Below the pieces are notes generated by a model. That model was not told the DNA's origin. It ran no database searches and was given only the letters and a program-made list of their open reading frames with translations. From positions 3,906,001 to 3,970,000 of the forward strand of contig NZ_CP059399.1 in assembly GCF_013744875.1 (NCBI RefSeq): a stretch of 64,000 nt of DNA. The letters run 5' to 3'. Positions 20,416 to 28,644 of this stretch are shown here, piece after piece; positions within the stretch are counted from its first letter, which is position 1, and the number at the start of each line of letters is the position of its first letter. The stretch is from Nocardia huaxiensis (GTDB lineage Bacteria; Actinomycetota; Actinomycetes; Mycobacteriales; Mycobacteriaceae). Position numbers and translations under genes: made by a program.

Positions 20416-21148
20416 TCAGGTCCTGGCCGTTGATGTAGGACGCCTCGTGCGAGGCGAGGAAGGCCACCGCATTGGCGACGTCGTCCGCCGTACCCAGGCG
20501 GGCGGCGGGGACGGTGGTGAGCACCTCGGCGTGCGCCTCGGCGGAGACATTCGCGTGGAACATCGGGGTCTCGATGTAGCCGGGGCTGACCGAGTTCACG
20601 CGAATTCGCCTGGGGGCCAGGTCGGCGACGAGGGTGTGCGCGAGATTGTGGACGGCGGCCTTGTTGGCGGCGTAGAGGCTCGCACCCGGAATGCCGCGGT
20701 GCAGGGTCCAGGACGCATTGATGACAATCGACGAGCCGTCGGCCAGCAGGGGGAGGGCACGCTGAATGGTGAAGTAGACGCCCTTGAAGTTGATATCCAC
20801 GACACGATCGAATTCGTCGAAGGTGACCTCGTCCACCGGCTGGAAGGACCCGATTCCGGCATTGGCGAACACCACGTCCAAGCGCCCGAACCGGTTTCGG
20901 ATGGTGTCGAACAGGGTGTTCAGGTCGTTCTCGTTCGATACATCGCCGGGCACGGCCAGAATGCGGTCTGCCGCAGCGGATTCCGCGAGTTCATCGGCGA
21001 CCGCGTCGAGCCGGGTCTTGTCGCGGCCGGTGATGATCACGTCCGCGCCCTCGGCGAGCAGCCGGGCGGCGGCGGCCAGGCCCATGCCGCTGGTGCCGCC
21101 GGTGATGAGGGCGATCTTGCCGGTGAAGCGGGATGCGTTGTTCGTCAT
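20369..21148 (-). CDS. Short-chain dehydrogenase/reductase
   Basis: 259 residues, classical SDR. NAD(P) motif TGGTSGMG near residue 15, NAG motif FANAG, catalytic Ser in INASW, YxxxK as YAANK, and PG motif SVSPGYIETPMF. The Arg after the second strand (TGRDKTR) suggests NADPH preference. The substrate is unknown. The start is the ATG at 21146-21148; upstream in-frame codons lack SDR features. It lies downstream of and in the same orientation as the XRE regulator, with a conspicuous inverted repeat in the 74-bp gap. Confidence 0.9.
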   Translation of the reverse strand: MTNNASRFTGKIALITGGTSGMGLAAAARLLAEGADVIITGRDKTRLDAVADELAESAAADRILAVPGDVSNENDLNTLFDTIRNRFGRLDVVFANAGIGSFQPVDEVTFDEFDRVVDINFKGVYFTIQRALPLLADGSSIVINASWTLHRGIPGASLYAANKAAVHNLAHTLVADLAPRRIRVNSVSPGYIETPMFHANVSAEAHAEVLTTVPAARLGTADDVANAVAFLASHEASYINGQDLIIDGGLVAAVPAALM

Positions 21149-21191
21149 GGGATCCAGCTTCGTGACGGCGCGGATTCCCAAACAGGGTGAG

Positions 21192-21222
21192 ATCAACCTG
21201 GGTGCGACAGCACCAGGTTGAT
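21192..21222. promoter_or_regulatory. Inverted repeat between the XRE and SDR genes
   Basis: ATCAACCTGG (21192-21201) pairs with CCAGGTTGAT (21213-21222), and TGC/GCA extend the stem after a bulged G. It starts directly after the XRE stop codon and lies about 45 bp before the SDR ATG. It could be the operator for the XRE protein on the SDR promoter, or a terminator for the XRE gene. No T-run follows, which favours an operator. Confidence 0.55.
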
Positions 21223-22077
21223 TCAGGCCGACGCGAGCTGCGATCCGCGCATGAGGTGCGCGAGGCGTTCGGCCGTGCCCGTGCCCGGTTGCGGGTTGTA
21301 GAACTCCAGATACCAGTCCGGCTGGTCGATCACCGCCATGGTGGTCTTGTCGAAGATCAGATCACCGGCCTCGCGGTGGTGCACGGCCTTCACCGCCTGG
21401 GTGGGCGCGGCCACATCGTGGCGGGCCCACAGTTCGGCGAATTCCGGACTGACCGTGGTGAGTTCGCTGATCACCCGCTCGAATGCCGGATCGCCCGGCG
21501 CGTGTGCGGCATCGGCGCGGTAGGCGGCCACCACCTCGGGCGCGATGGCCGACCATTCGGTGTGCAGGTCGCGATACTGCGCATTGGTGAAGAAGGAGAT
21601 CAGGCAGTTGTGGTCGCCGTCGTCGTAGCCGAAGGCCGCGCGGGTGCCGTCATTGATGGCGAGCAGATTCCAGTACCGGTCGCGCAGAATGGCTGGATGC
21701 GGCGACCAGCTGTCGAGCAGGCGGCGCAGTTCCGGGGCGACGGTCGCGGTCGGAAGACCGTGCGGCCGTGGGGGTCTGAGCCCTGCGAGCACGAACAGGT
21801 GGGCGCGTTCGGGTTCGCTGAGTTGCAGCGCCCGGCTCACCGCCTCGAGCACGTCGTCGGACACATTGATATCGCGGCCCTGCTCGAGCCAGGTGTACCA
21901 GGAGACGCCGACCCCGGCCAGTTGCGCGACCTCCTCGCGGCGCAGGCCGGGGGTGCGGCGGGTACCGGTGGAGATCAACCCGAGTTCCTGCGGCGTGCGC
22001 CGGGCCCGCCGGGTGCGCAGGAAGTCGCGGAGTTGCTCGCGCCGTAGCTGTTTCGCTGCCGCTGATTCGCTCACCAT
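21223..22077 (-). CDS. XRE-family regulator with MmyB-type ligand-binding domain
   Basis: 284 residues. N-terminal Cro/CI helix-turn-helix (LRDFLRTRRARR...GLRREEVAQLAGVGVSWYTWLEQGRDI) followed by the MmyB-like PAS-related domain common in actinobacteria (AILRDRYWNLLAINDGTRAAFG; FFTNAQYRDLHTEW). Such regulators often control an adjacent SDR, and here one lies 74 bp downstream. The ATG at 22075-22077 has no Shine-Dalgarno sequence but TTACCCT lies just upstream, so the mRNA may be leaderless. It starts only 13 bp after the terminator of the ABC-exporter operon. Confidence 0.88.
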   Translation of the reverse strand: MVSESAAAKQLRREQLRDFLRTRRARRTPQELGLISTGTRRTPGLRREEVAQLAGVGVSWYTWLEQGRDINVSDDVLEAVSRALQLSEPERAHLFVLAGLRPPRPHGLPTATVAPELRRLLDSWSPHPAILRDRYWNLLAINDGTRAAFGYDDGDHNCLISFFTNAQYRDLHTEWSAIAPEVVAAYRADAAHAPGDPAFERVISELTTVSPEFAELWARHDVAAPTQAVKAVHHREAGDLIFDKTTMAVIDQPDWYLEFYNPQPGTGTAERLAHLMRGSQLASA

Positions 22078-22090
22078 ATGCAGGGTAACG

Positions 22091-22139
22091 CGCACGGACC
22101 CGTCGCTACTCCGGAGTGGAGCGGCGACGGGTCCGTGCG
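22091..22139 (-). terminator. Strong terminator after the ABC exporter operon
   Basis: A perfect 16-bp stem (22091-22106 with 22124-22139, CGCACGGACCCGTCGC and its complement) with a 17-nt loop. It starts 10 bp beyond the exporter stop codon (22150) on the minus strand. No T-run, as is common in high-GC genomes. Confidence 0.8.
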
Positions 22140-22149
22140 AAGGCGACTG

Positions 22150-24096
22150 CTATTCGGCGGCCACCGGCTGGGCCTGGTTGACCTCGGCCACGCGGCCGAA
22201 GTCGAGCTTGACCAGCTGATCGGCGAGCCCGAAATACCGGTCGTCGTGGGTGATGACGATGACCGTCTTCCCGCGCGCCTTGAGGTCGGCCAGGATCTCC
22301 CGGTAGAAGACCTCGCGGAAACGCGGATCCTGATCGGCGGCCCACTCGTCGAACAGCAGGATCGACCGGTCCTCCAGCAGCGCGGTCAGCAGGGCGAGGC
22401 GTTTGCGCTGGCCCTGGGACAGGTTGATGGTGGACAGCTTGCCGTTCTCCACCGTCACCTTGTCGGCGATCTGCAACTCCTGCAGATACTTCCGCACCTC
22501 GCCGTCGAGGTCGGGCCGGTTGAACCCGAGGTAGTCCTCGAACAGGTGGAAGTCGGTGAAGATGGCCGAGGAGTTCTGGCGGAACCACTCGATATTGTCG
22601 TGGCCGATGCGTTCGCCGTTCAGCGTCAGGTGGCCGTCACGCGGGACGTAGAGGCCCGTGATCAGTTTGGCCAGCGTCGATTTGCCGCTGCCGTTGCCGC
22701 CGACGATGAAGGTGATCTGACCGGGCTCGAAGGTGAGGTCGATCGGGCCCAGGTTGAAGCCGGTGCCGTCGCCGCCGGGCGGCGGACCCAGCGGCGTGGG
22801 CGGGTGGCCCGCGCCGCTGAAGAACCTGTGGCCGTTGACATCCGGGCGCAGCACATTCGGCCCGCCCTCACCCGGCGGCATGCCGGGATGCTGCGGATGC
22901 CCACCCTGCGGGTGTCCGCCCTGCGGATGCCCACCCTGCGGGTGCGCCGGATGCCCGCCCGGGCCGTGACCCGGCTGCCCGTTATTGCCTTGTCCCGGAC
23001 CACCATTCGGCCCCGGTCCCGGATGCATCCCCGCGCCCGGCGGGCCTTCACCCGGTCCGGGCGGGAACGGTGACGGCGGCTCCGACATATACCCGTAGCT
23101 CACGCCGGTCAGCTGCAACCGCGCCGAGGTCGCGGCCGGACGCTCCACGTACGGCAGCGCGGCCTCATTGTGCAGCGTCGACATGGACAGGTTCATGGCC
23201 TGGATCTTGGACAGCGCCACGTCACCGCGCAGCAGGTCCGGAATCCGGTGCATGAAGTTCTGCATCGGCATGGACAGGAAGGTTGTGACCAGCACATAGC
23301 TGAACATGACGTCCTGCGGCAGCTTCAGCGCCTTGGCGAGCACGAACAGGATCAGGCCCATGGTGAGCAGCTGCAGCGTCTGCCCCAGCCCCTGTCCCAG
23401 CGTGAATTTCGAGCCCGCCTCGGTGTTCTGCCGCTTCAGCGTGTCGGCGGTGCCGAGCAGGTGCTTGTCCATGAAGTCCTGCCGGCGGCCGCGGTGCAGC
23501 TTGAGCTCCTTGATGCCGAGCGTCACCGCTTGGAACGAGTGCAGCAGCGCGTCCTCGTTCTCGCGGGCCTCGCGCATGAGCCTGCGCACCCGCTTCAAGA
23601 ACAGTTCCACACAGGCGATTCCGAGCAGGGTGCCCGCCACCGTGATGGTGAAGACGGTGCCCGACACCACCGCCAGCCACACGAAGCAGCCGATGATGGT
23701 GGCCACGTCGACCACGATGCTCGGAATGGCGGTCACCGCCTGCGACAGCGACCGCACATCTTCGGTGAGCGTGGCCATGAGCCGATGCATGCCGAGCCGT
23801 TCCAGGTGCTCGAGCGGCGCCGAGACGATGCCCGAGCTCAGCTGCGCGCGCAGCCGGAAGATGGCCTCCTGCGCGAGGCGGATCAGCAGCACCTGCGACA
23901 GCACGCCGCCGGCCAGGATGATCGCACCCGTCACGGCGAAGGCCTGCCAGGTGACGCCGGGATGGGGTTCCGGCGACACCACACCTCTGATGAGAGTCAC
24001 CAGGTAGGTGTTCGCGACGCCGGTGATGAGACCGGCGGCGACGACGGCGGCGATCCGCGTCCAGGAGATCGAGACGAGGAATCTGATGAGTTGCAT
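22150..24096 (-). CDS. ABC exporter (SyrD/PvdE-like half transporter) with Gly/Pro/His-rich insert
   Basis: 648 residues. Transmembrane domain 1-300 (about six segments), then a nucleotide-binding domain with Walker A GGNGSGKST 466-474, signature LSQGQ 559-563, Walker B ILLFDEW 579-585 and H-loop VITHDD. The single-chain layout and LSQGQ signature resemble cyclic-peptide/siderophore exporters of the SyrD/PvdE type (usually about 550 residues). Residues 338-443 are an extra low-complexity segment rich in Gly, Pro and His with tandem HPQGG units, lying between the first strand of the NBD (LQLTGVSYGY) and the strand before Walker A. It is 37 bp downstream of the type III PKS gene and presumably exports its product. 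ATG 24096. Confidence 0.88.
   Translation of the reverse strand: MQLIRFLVSISWTRIAAVVAAGLITGVANTYLVTLIRGVVSPEPHPGVTWQAFAVTGAIILAGGVLSQVLLIRLAQEAIFRLRAQLSSGIVSAPLEHLERLGMHRLMATLTEDVRSLSQAVTAIPSIVVDVATIIGCFVWLAVVSGTVFTITVAGTLLGIACVELFLKRVRRLMREARENEDALLHSFQAVTLGIKELKLHRGRRQDFMDKHLLGTADTLKRQNTEAGSKFTLGQGLGQTLQLLTMGLILFVLAKALKLPQDVMFSYVLVTTFLSMPMQNFMHRIPDLLRGDVALSKIQAMNLSMSTLHNEAALPYVERPAATSARLQLTGVSYGYMSEPPSPFPPGPGEGPPGAGMHPGPGPNGGPGQGNNGQPGHGPGGHPAHPQGGHPQGGHPQGGHPQHPGMPPGEGGPNVLRPDVNGHRFFSGAGHPPTPLGPPPGGDGTGFNLGPIDLTFEPGQITFIVGGNGSGKSTLAKLITGLYVPRDGHLTLNGERIGHDNIEWFRQNSSAIFTDFHLFEDYLGFNRPDLDGEVRKYLQELQIADKVTVENGKLSTINLSQGQRKRLALLTALLEDRSILLFDEWAADQDPRFREVFYREILADLKARGKTVIVITHDDRYFGLADQLVKLDFGRVAEVNQAQPVAAE
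22891..22950. repeat. Two 30-bp in-frame tandem repeats
   Basis: Two 30-bp units (22891-22920, 22921-22950) share CTGCGGATGCCCACCCTGCG and differ mainly in their last bases. They encode the (HPQGG) repeats of the ABC exporter insert. The length is a multiple of three, so copy-number changes would keep the frame. Confidence 0.8.
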
Positions 24097-24133
24097 TGGT
24101 CAGCTGCTCTCTGAAACGGCTTGTCCGGCAGCC

Positions 24134-25342
24134 TTACTGGCGAACAATGTCGAAGACGATGCCCTCGAGCGTGACGCCCGGCGCGAAGGAGAAGGCGATG
24201 CCGGTGGACAGCGGCTTGTCGCTCTCCGCCTGCGCGATCATCTGCTCCAGCACGAAGATCAGCGAGACGCTCAGCATATTGCCGTGCTGGGCCAGGATGT
24301 CCCAGCTCGGGCCCGCGACCTCGGGGGAGAGCCCCAGCGACGCGATGGAGGATTCGATGATCTTCGGACCACCCGGGTGGATGGCCCACAGGTCGATATC
24401 CGACTTCTGCAAACCGTTGTGCGCCAGCACATCCGAGATCGCCGGGTCGACACCGTTCAGAATGTACTGCGGCAGGCTCTCGGCCAGGTCGCAGGTGATG
24501 CCATTGTCGTTGACGCCGAGCACGATGCCGTCCTCCGCGCCGTCGAACAGCATGGAGAAGCTGTCCCGGATCACGATCTTGCCCGCGTCCAGGGGCTGCT
24601 GCGGCTGGCCGGCGCCGATGACGACCGCGCCGCAGCCGTCGCCGAAGAGGCTGTGGATGATGACGTCATTGATGTCATCGGCGAAAACGGCGTTCACCGA
24701 GCTGATTTCGATGGCGACGACCAGCGACTTCTTGTCCGGGTGCGCCCGCACGTAGTCGGTGGCGGTGCGAATGCCGTTCATGGCCGCGGCGCAGCCCATG
24801 AAGTTGATGATCACCCGGTTGACGGTGGGGGACAGGCCGAGCTGCTTGATCACGGCCACGTCCACGCCCGGGGCGATGAAGCCGGTGCTGGTGACGAACA
24901 CCAGCTGGCCGATCTCCTCGCGCGGGTTCTCCAGCCCGGCGACGGCGCGGCCGGCCACGTCGACCGCCAGCGGCGTCGCGTGCTCGAAGAACAGGTTCAT
25001 GCGGTCGCGGATGGTGCCGCGCTCGCCGCTGAACTTCATGAACTCCGGCTCCATCGGATCGATGGCCAGGCGGCGGGTGTCGATGCGGGTCTTCTGGTAG
25101 ACCCGCGGGATGCGCGCCTGCTGCGCGGGATCGTCGAACAGCGCGGCCACCTGCGCAGCGGCCTCGGACTGGTCGTAGATCCGGACCGGCGAACCGGTCG
25201 CAATGGACTCGATGACGGCAACGGTGGTCGGCGGCGTGGGCGGCAGCACGGTCTCGGCGAAGCCGTAACCCCGTTCGGCGCCAGCGGTGTTCAGCGCGGC
25301 CGGCATGGGCGCGAAGCCCCCCTCGTCGAATGTGATAGACAC
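24134..25342 (-). CDS. Type III polyketide synthase (Pks18-like)
   Basis: 402 residues, chalcone-synthase superfamily. Catalytic triad: Cys184 in NFMGCAAAMNG, His322 in WAIHPGGPK, Asn355 in QHGNMLSVS. The C-terminal loop reads AFSFAPGVTLEG rather than the plant GFGPG. Such bacterial enzymes condense long-chain acyl-CoA with malonyl-CoA to alkylpyrones or resorcinols. The GTG at 25340-25342 is chosen because AAGGGGAG lies just upstream. It follows the desaturase gene by 81 bp and precedes the exporter by 37 bp. M. tuberculosis has the same desaturase-T3PKS order (Rv1371-Rv1372/pks18), so a long-chain alkylpyrone is the best guess; the product is not proven. Confidence 0.9.
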   Translation of the reverse strand: MSITFDEGGFAPMPAALNTAGAERGYGFAETVLPPTPPTTVAVIESIATGSPVRIYDQSEAAAQVAALFDDPAQQARIPRVYQKTRIDTRRLAIDPMEPEFMKFSGERGTIRDRMNLFFEHATPLAVDVAGRAVAGLENPREEIGQLVFVTSTGFIAPGVDVAVIKQLGLSPTVNRVIINFMGCAAAMNGIRTATDYVRAHPDKKSLVVAIEISSVNAVFADDINDVIIHSLFGDGCGAVVIGAGQPQQPLDAGKIVIRDSFSMLFDGAEDGIVLGVNDNGITCDLAESLPQYILNGVDPAISDVLAHNGLQKSDIDLWAIHPGGPKIIESSIASLGLSPEVAGPSWDILAQHGNMLSVSLIFVLEQMIAQAESDKPLSTGIAFSFAPGVTLEGIVFDIVRQ

Positions 25343-25423
25343 GAAATCTCCCCTTCTTTCGAAAAGCGGTGATCGAGCGTTTGCGGATGGCTCGATCACC
25401 TGTCGATCAACTAACTGGAACGG

Positions 25424-26890
25424 CTAGACCGTTCCGATTCCGGTGAATCCCTGGGCCGTGTAGACGACACAGGTTTTGAGTGCCAATGGCGAGAAGTGCT
25501 CCTTGAAGAAGCCCCAGTTCCGTTCCTTCGCATCATCCGAGGGCGCCAGGATGTACGTCTGGATCTGCTTCGGGAAACGGTCGGTGAAGAAACTCTTCGC
25601 CGGATGCCATTCGACGCCGAATTTCGCTGCCTCTTCGCGCAATACATCCTCGGTGGCGATATTGGCGAAGCCGCTGCGCTGATACGGCAGCACGTGGTGG
25701 ACGCGGTGCGAGCTCAAGCCGGCCGACAGGAAGCAGTCGACGTACTTGTTGCCGACCACCTTCAGGTCGTAGGCCTGCTCGATCTGGTTGATGGCCCAGT
25801 CGTCGGTATTGGACTCCAGCTCCTCGGTGTGCACCTCGAAGTCGTGCGAGGCCACCACCAGGAACGTCGACACCCACAGGGTGGCGACGAATTGCAGTGC
25901 CCAGGCCCAGAAGTCGCCCATCACGGTGAAGACGATGAGCTCGCCCAGCAGCAGGAAGCGCACGCCGAACGATCCGATGAAGTGCGGCAGTGCGCCACCC
26001 CAGGTGCCGTACATGTCCTTGATGCCCACCTTGCGGGTGAGGCGGCAGACATCCAGCAGGCGCATGATCATGCCGGTGACCGTGTGCCCGAACTTGTGCG
26101 CGGTGTGCACGGGAATCCGGAACAGGCGCGGAATGCGCATCATCATGGTGAAGACGTTCTTCTTGATGTCGACTTCACTCTGGGTGTGCGGGTGGTGCAG
26201 CAGCGCGTGGCCGTCGGCGGTGACGAAAGACAGTGCGACGTAATTGAAGTCGAACGCGTTCGTCCAGATCTTGTTCCAGCCCTTCTGCGCCCGGTGGATG
26301 CCGTAGTGGCCGAAGCCGGCCAGCGAGGAACGCAGCAGCACCATCAGAATCACGAAGAGCGGCAACGGCATCCAGCTGGTGTCCCACAGTCGCAGGCCCT
26401 GCACCGCGAAGTACGCGATGGCCAGGGTGATGGTCACGATATTGAAGATCGTGTCCATCTTGCGGATGCGGGCGGCCAGCTCGGGATCCTTGAGCCGGGC
26501 CTTCACCTTGTGGAGCAGATCTTCCTTGTCCGTGGTGAAGGAGTACTTGGGGGTGTCGCGCCAGCTGTCGAAGCCTTCCTTGAACAGGAAGTCCGGCGCG
26601 TTCGCCTTGGGGTGGATGTCCTCGGGCAGGGCCTGACGGTCCAGCGAGTACTTCTTGATGATCTTCTCGATCGCCTCCGGGTTCTTGTGGTACGAACCGA
26701 TAATGGAGGTGATGTCCCGGTTTTTCGTTCGGCCGATGAAGAACTCGCCGCCGGGATGCTTGGAGATCCAGTCGCTGAGGTCGTAGGCTTTGCCGTTGTA
26801 CACCCATACGTTGGAGAGCGGAGGCGGACCCGATGGATCGGGAGGCGGCCGACGGAACTCCTCTTCCACTTCGGGGTGTTCGGTCGTCAT
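25424..26890 (-). CDS. Cytochrome b5-fatty acid desaturase fusion (Rv1371-like)
   Basis: 488 residues. N-terminal cytochrome b5-like haem domain (VYNGKAYDLSDWISKHPGGEFFIG, with the HPGG ligand motif; second His in SYHKNPEA) fused to a membrane desaturase with three His boxes: HYGIH near 195, HALLHH near 230 and SSHRVHH near 400. Two pairs of hydrophobic segments surround them. The architecture is that of front-end desaturases, so it introduces double bonds into acyl or lipid chains using its own b5 electron donor. M. tuberculosis Rv1371 has the same build and size and lies before pks18. GGAGGGATGAA precedes the ATG. First gene of the desaturase-T3PKS-exporter operon. Confidence 0.9.
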   Translation of the reverse strand: MTTEHPEVEEEFRRPPPDPSGPPPLSNVWVYNGKAYDLSDWISKHPGGEFFIGRTKNRDITSIIGSYHKNPEAIEKIIKKYSLDRQALPEDIHPKANAPDFLFKEGFDSWRDTPKYSFTTDKEDLLHKVKARLKDPELAARIRKMDTIFNIVTITLAIAYFAVQGLRLWDTSWMPLPLFVILMVLLRSSLAGFGHYGIHRAQKGWNKIWTNAFDFNYVALSFVTADGHALLHHPHTQSEVDIKKNVFTMMMRIPRLFRIPVHTAHKFGHTVTGMIMRLLDVCRLTRKVGIKDMYGTWGGALPHFIGSFGVRFLLLGELIVFTVMGDFWAWALQFVATLWVSTFLVVASHDFEVHTEELESNTDDWAINQIEQAYDLKVVGNKYVDCFLSAGLSSHRVHHVLPYQRSGFANIATEDVLREEAAKFGVEWHPAKSFFTDRFPKQIQTYILAPSDDAKERNWGFFKEHFSPLALKTCVVYTAQGFTGIGTV

Positions 26891-26928
26891 TTCATCCCTC
26901 CGGCATTCACCATCGTGTTCGAGCTGTT

Positions 26929-26942
26929 GGACTGTAGAGTCC
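26929..26942. promoter_or_regulatory. Palindrome upstream of the desaturase operon
   Basis: GGACTGTAGAGTCC, a 5-bp arm inverted repeat (GGACT-N4-AGTCC), about 40 bp before the desaturase ATG. Position and symmetry suit an operator. The arms resemble a DosR half site, but the spacing (4 instead of 2) does not fit that motif. Confidence 0.4.
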
Positions 26943-26996
26943 GTGCAACGCCTTGCATTTCACTGAACAATCTCTTAAACAGATAACTTCGTTAGC

Positions 26997-27020
26997 GTCA
27001 TTCGGCGTGCCCCGAATGAC
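26997..27020. promoter_or_regulatory. Inverted repeat in the desaturase promoter region
   Basis: GTCATTCGG (26997-27005) pairs with CCGAATGAC (27012-27020) around a 6-nt loop. It lies between the lipoprotein terminator and the desaturase gene. It may be an operator; its ends also resemble those of the REP-like element at 35934 (GGAATGACGGGGG). Confidence 0.4.
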
Positions 27021-27054
27021 GGGGGCAGCGCCGTAACCGCGCCGGTCAGGGCGC

Positions 27055-27126
27055 AAAAAAGGCAGAGCCGGTCCAGGGAAGCAGGCGACAAGTGTTGCCG
27101 CCCTTGAGTTTTCCCCGGACCGGCTC
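27055..27126 (-). terminator. Intrinsic terminator of the lipoprotein gene
   Basis: On the minus strand a long stem (GAGCCGGTCC/GGACCGGCTC, 27065-27074 with 27117-27126, plus an inner GGCGACA stem) is followed by TGCC and six T residues (27055-27060 read as A on the plus strand). It starts 25 bp after the lipoprotein stop and is a textbook rho-independent terminator. Confidence 0.85.
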
Positions 27127-27150
27127 GATGGCCGAACGCCAGGCTGGGGT

Positions 27151-27990
27151 TTACCCCGCGGGCTTGACCGCCTTGACTTCCTTGCCCCAGTCGGACAGCG
27201 TCACCTTGATGGTGCCGGTGTCCTTGGTGACCACGGCCTGAACCAGGTTCGGGCCGTCGCCCGGGGAAGCGGCCTCGGACGGCAGAGTGGTGCCCGAACC
27301 GCTCGCCGGCGGAGCGACATCCTTGATGTACAGGGTGATCGGGAGGCTGGTGCTGCCCTCGCCGGCCTTGGGGACGATCGGGTCGATGACCGACGCGTCG
27401 ATGGTGCCGGTGACCTTCACGACGTCGACGCCGTTGATCTTCTCGCGGCCCTCGGCCTTCGGGTTCTGGACCTTCGCGATGAGATTGGCCAGACCACGGT
27501 CCTTGTCCAGGATGACGCCCGGATCGTAGACCTTCTCCGCCGGGCCGACCTCGGCGTAGTTCGAGTTGCCGCCGATCTTGGCGTACAGCTTCTTGTCGGT
27601 GACGATGAACTTCGTGTCGGTGAAGTCCTTGCCCTCTTCCAGGCGGACCTTCGCCTCACCGATGGCGTAACCGACGCCCTGGGGCTGGTTGGTCACGTCG
27701 GCCTTGACGGTCTCCACCGGAAGGTTGCTCACATTGGAGACGGCCAGGTCCAGGTGCACGGCCTGCAGGGTCTGCGTGGTGCGCGAGGACTCCTGGATGA
27801 GCTGCGAGCCCTCCGGCAGGGCCGTACCGGCCGGCACTCCGGTGGAGGTGGTGCCGCCATCCTTGGAATCATCACTGCTGCACCCGGATACGAGTGCGGC
27901 GAACAGCGAAACCGCAGCCACAGCCGCGATGCCCGCACGCTTGGTGCGCGACCCGCCCGTGACCCGCTTTCGCGAAATCAAGTCATTCAT
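27151..27990 (-). CDS. LppX/LprAFG-family lipoprotein (LprG-like)
   Basis: 279 residues. Lipoprotein signal peptide: basic start, hydrophobic stretch IAAVAAVSLFAALVS, lipobox VSGC with the acylated Cys at about residue 37, then a Ser/Asp/Gly linker. The mature part matches the LppX_LprAFG family (LQAVHLDLAVSNVSNLPVETVKADVTNQPQG; KFIVTDKKLYAKIG; KINGVDVVKVTGTI), which carries triacylated lipids across the periplasm in mycolic-acid bacteria. LprG partners an MFS pump (P55) in mycobacteria; none is adjacent here. It lies upstream of the desaturase-T3PKS-ABC operon in the same orientation but with its own terminator. Confidence 0.88.
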   Translation of the reverse strand: MNDLISRKRVTGGSRTKRAGIAAVAAVSLFAALVSGCSSDDSKDGGTTSTGVPAGTALPEGSQLIQESSRTTQTLQAVHLDLAVSNVSNLPVETVKADVTNQPQGVGYAIGEAKVRLEEGKDFTDTKFIVTDKKLYAKIGGNSNYAEVGPAEKVYDPGVILDKDRGLANLIAKVQNPKAEGREKINGVDVVKVTGTIDASVIDPIVPKAGEGSTSLPITLYIKDVAPPASGSGTTLPSEAASPGDGPNLVQAVVTKDTGTIKVTLSDWGKEVKAVKPAG

Positions 27991-28644
27991 CTACAACCCC
28001 CGTTGAGAGTGGTTCGACCCATGGTGAGGAACGGCGGTCACCGCTCCGCGTCGTAGTATGCAGCACTTTTGGCCAGCGCGGCAGCTACCGGCGATGATCA
28101 TAAGCGGCGCAACCAAATCCGCGCGCGGTGCCCTCCGATCAGCGAGAAACGTACTCGCGCAGTGTTATACGCCACCACGGAATAAACCGTTAACGTTATT
28201 CGGCAAATTCTTGGCAAAACTTTGCGAAGCGTGCGGCAATGTGTGAGCGCTATAGAAACTTCCGCGCCGCGGCCGTTCTTCTCTGCTGCCGCTGCCGAGT
28301 TGACGGGTCGGTCGCGCGGGGGCCGATGCGACCCGGCTCATGCGACCGCCCGAATCCGGATTCGGCGTGCAACTGAACGGCTACCCCCGTGGCGAAGCTC
28401 ATGGGTCAGAGCATGGCACGACCCACCGACAAGGACGGCCTCCTCGCCACAGCGGTCCGACTCTCCACCACACCGTCCTCCCGGTCGTGCCGGTCGGCGT
28501 CGCCGGGCGATGGATTCGGGGCCCGCGTACTGCCGCGCACTCGTGTCCTGCGTGTTCCGGCAGCTGCCGAGACGTGTCGGTGGCATGGGTTATGGGGTGG
28601 GTTGTCCGGGGCTGCAAGGGATTTCGGGCGCGTGGAGGTTGTCG
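27991..28644. other. 650-bp region with promoters only
   Basis: No convincing gene. The part near 28130-28260 is AT-richer than its surroundings (CGTTAACGTTATTCGG...TTGGCAAAACTTTGCG) and probably holds promoters, for the lipoprotein leftwards or the SWIM gene rightwards. An open frame near 28413 begins MARPTDKDGLLATAVRL, reminiscent of a TetR N-terminus, but shows no further TetR features. Confidence 0.45.

Noticed and set aside
22891..22950. Short regular repeats that could suggest a CRISPR array
   Set aside because: The repeats are contiguous without spacers, in frame, and encode HPQGG units of the ABC exporter.
28413..28600. Open frame starting MARPTDKDGLLATAVRL, like a TetR N-terminus
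   Set aside because: Only the first 17 residues look TetR-like; no helix-turn-helix follows, and the rest is Arg/Ser-rich noise of high-GC DNA.
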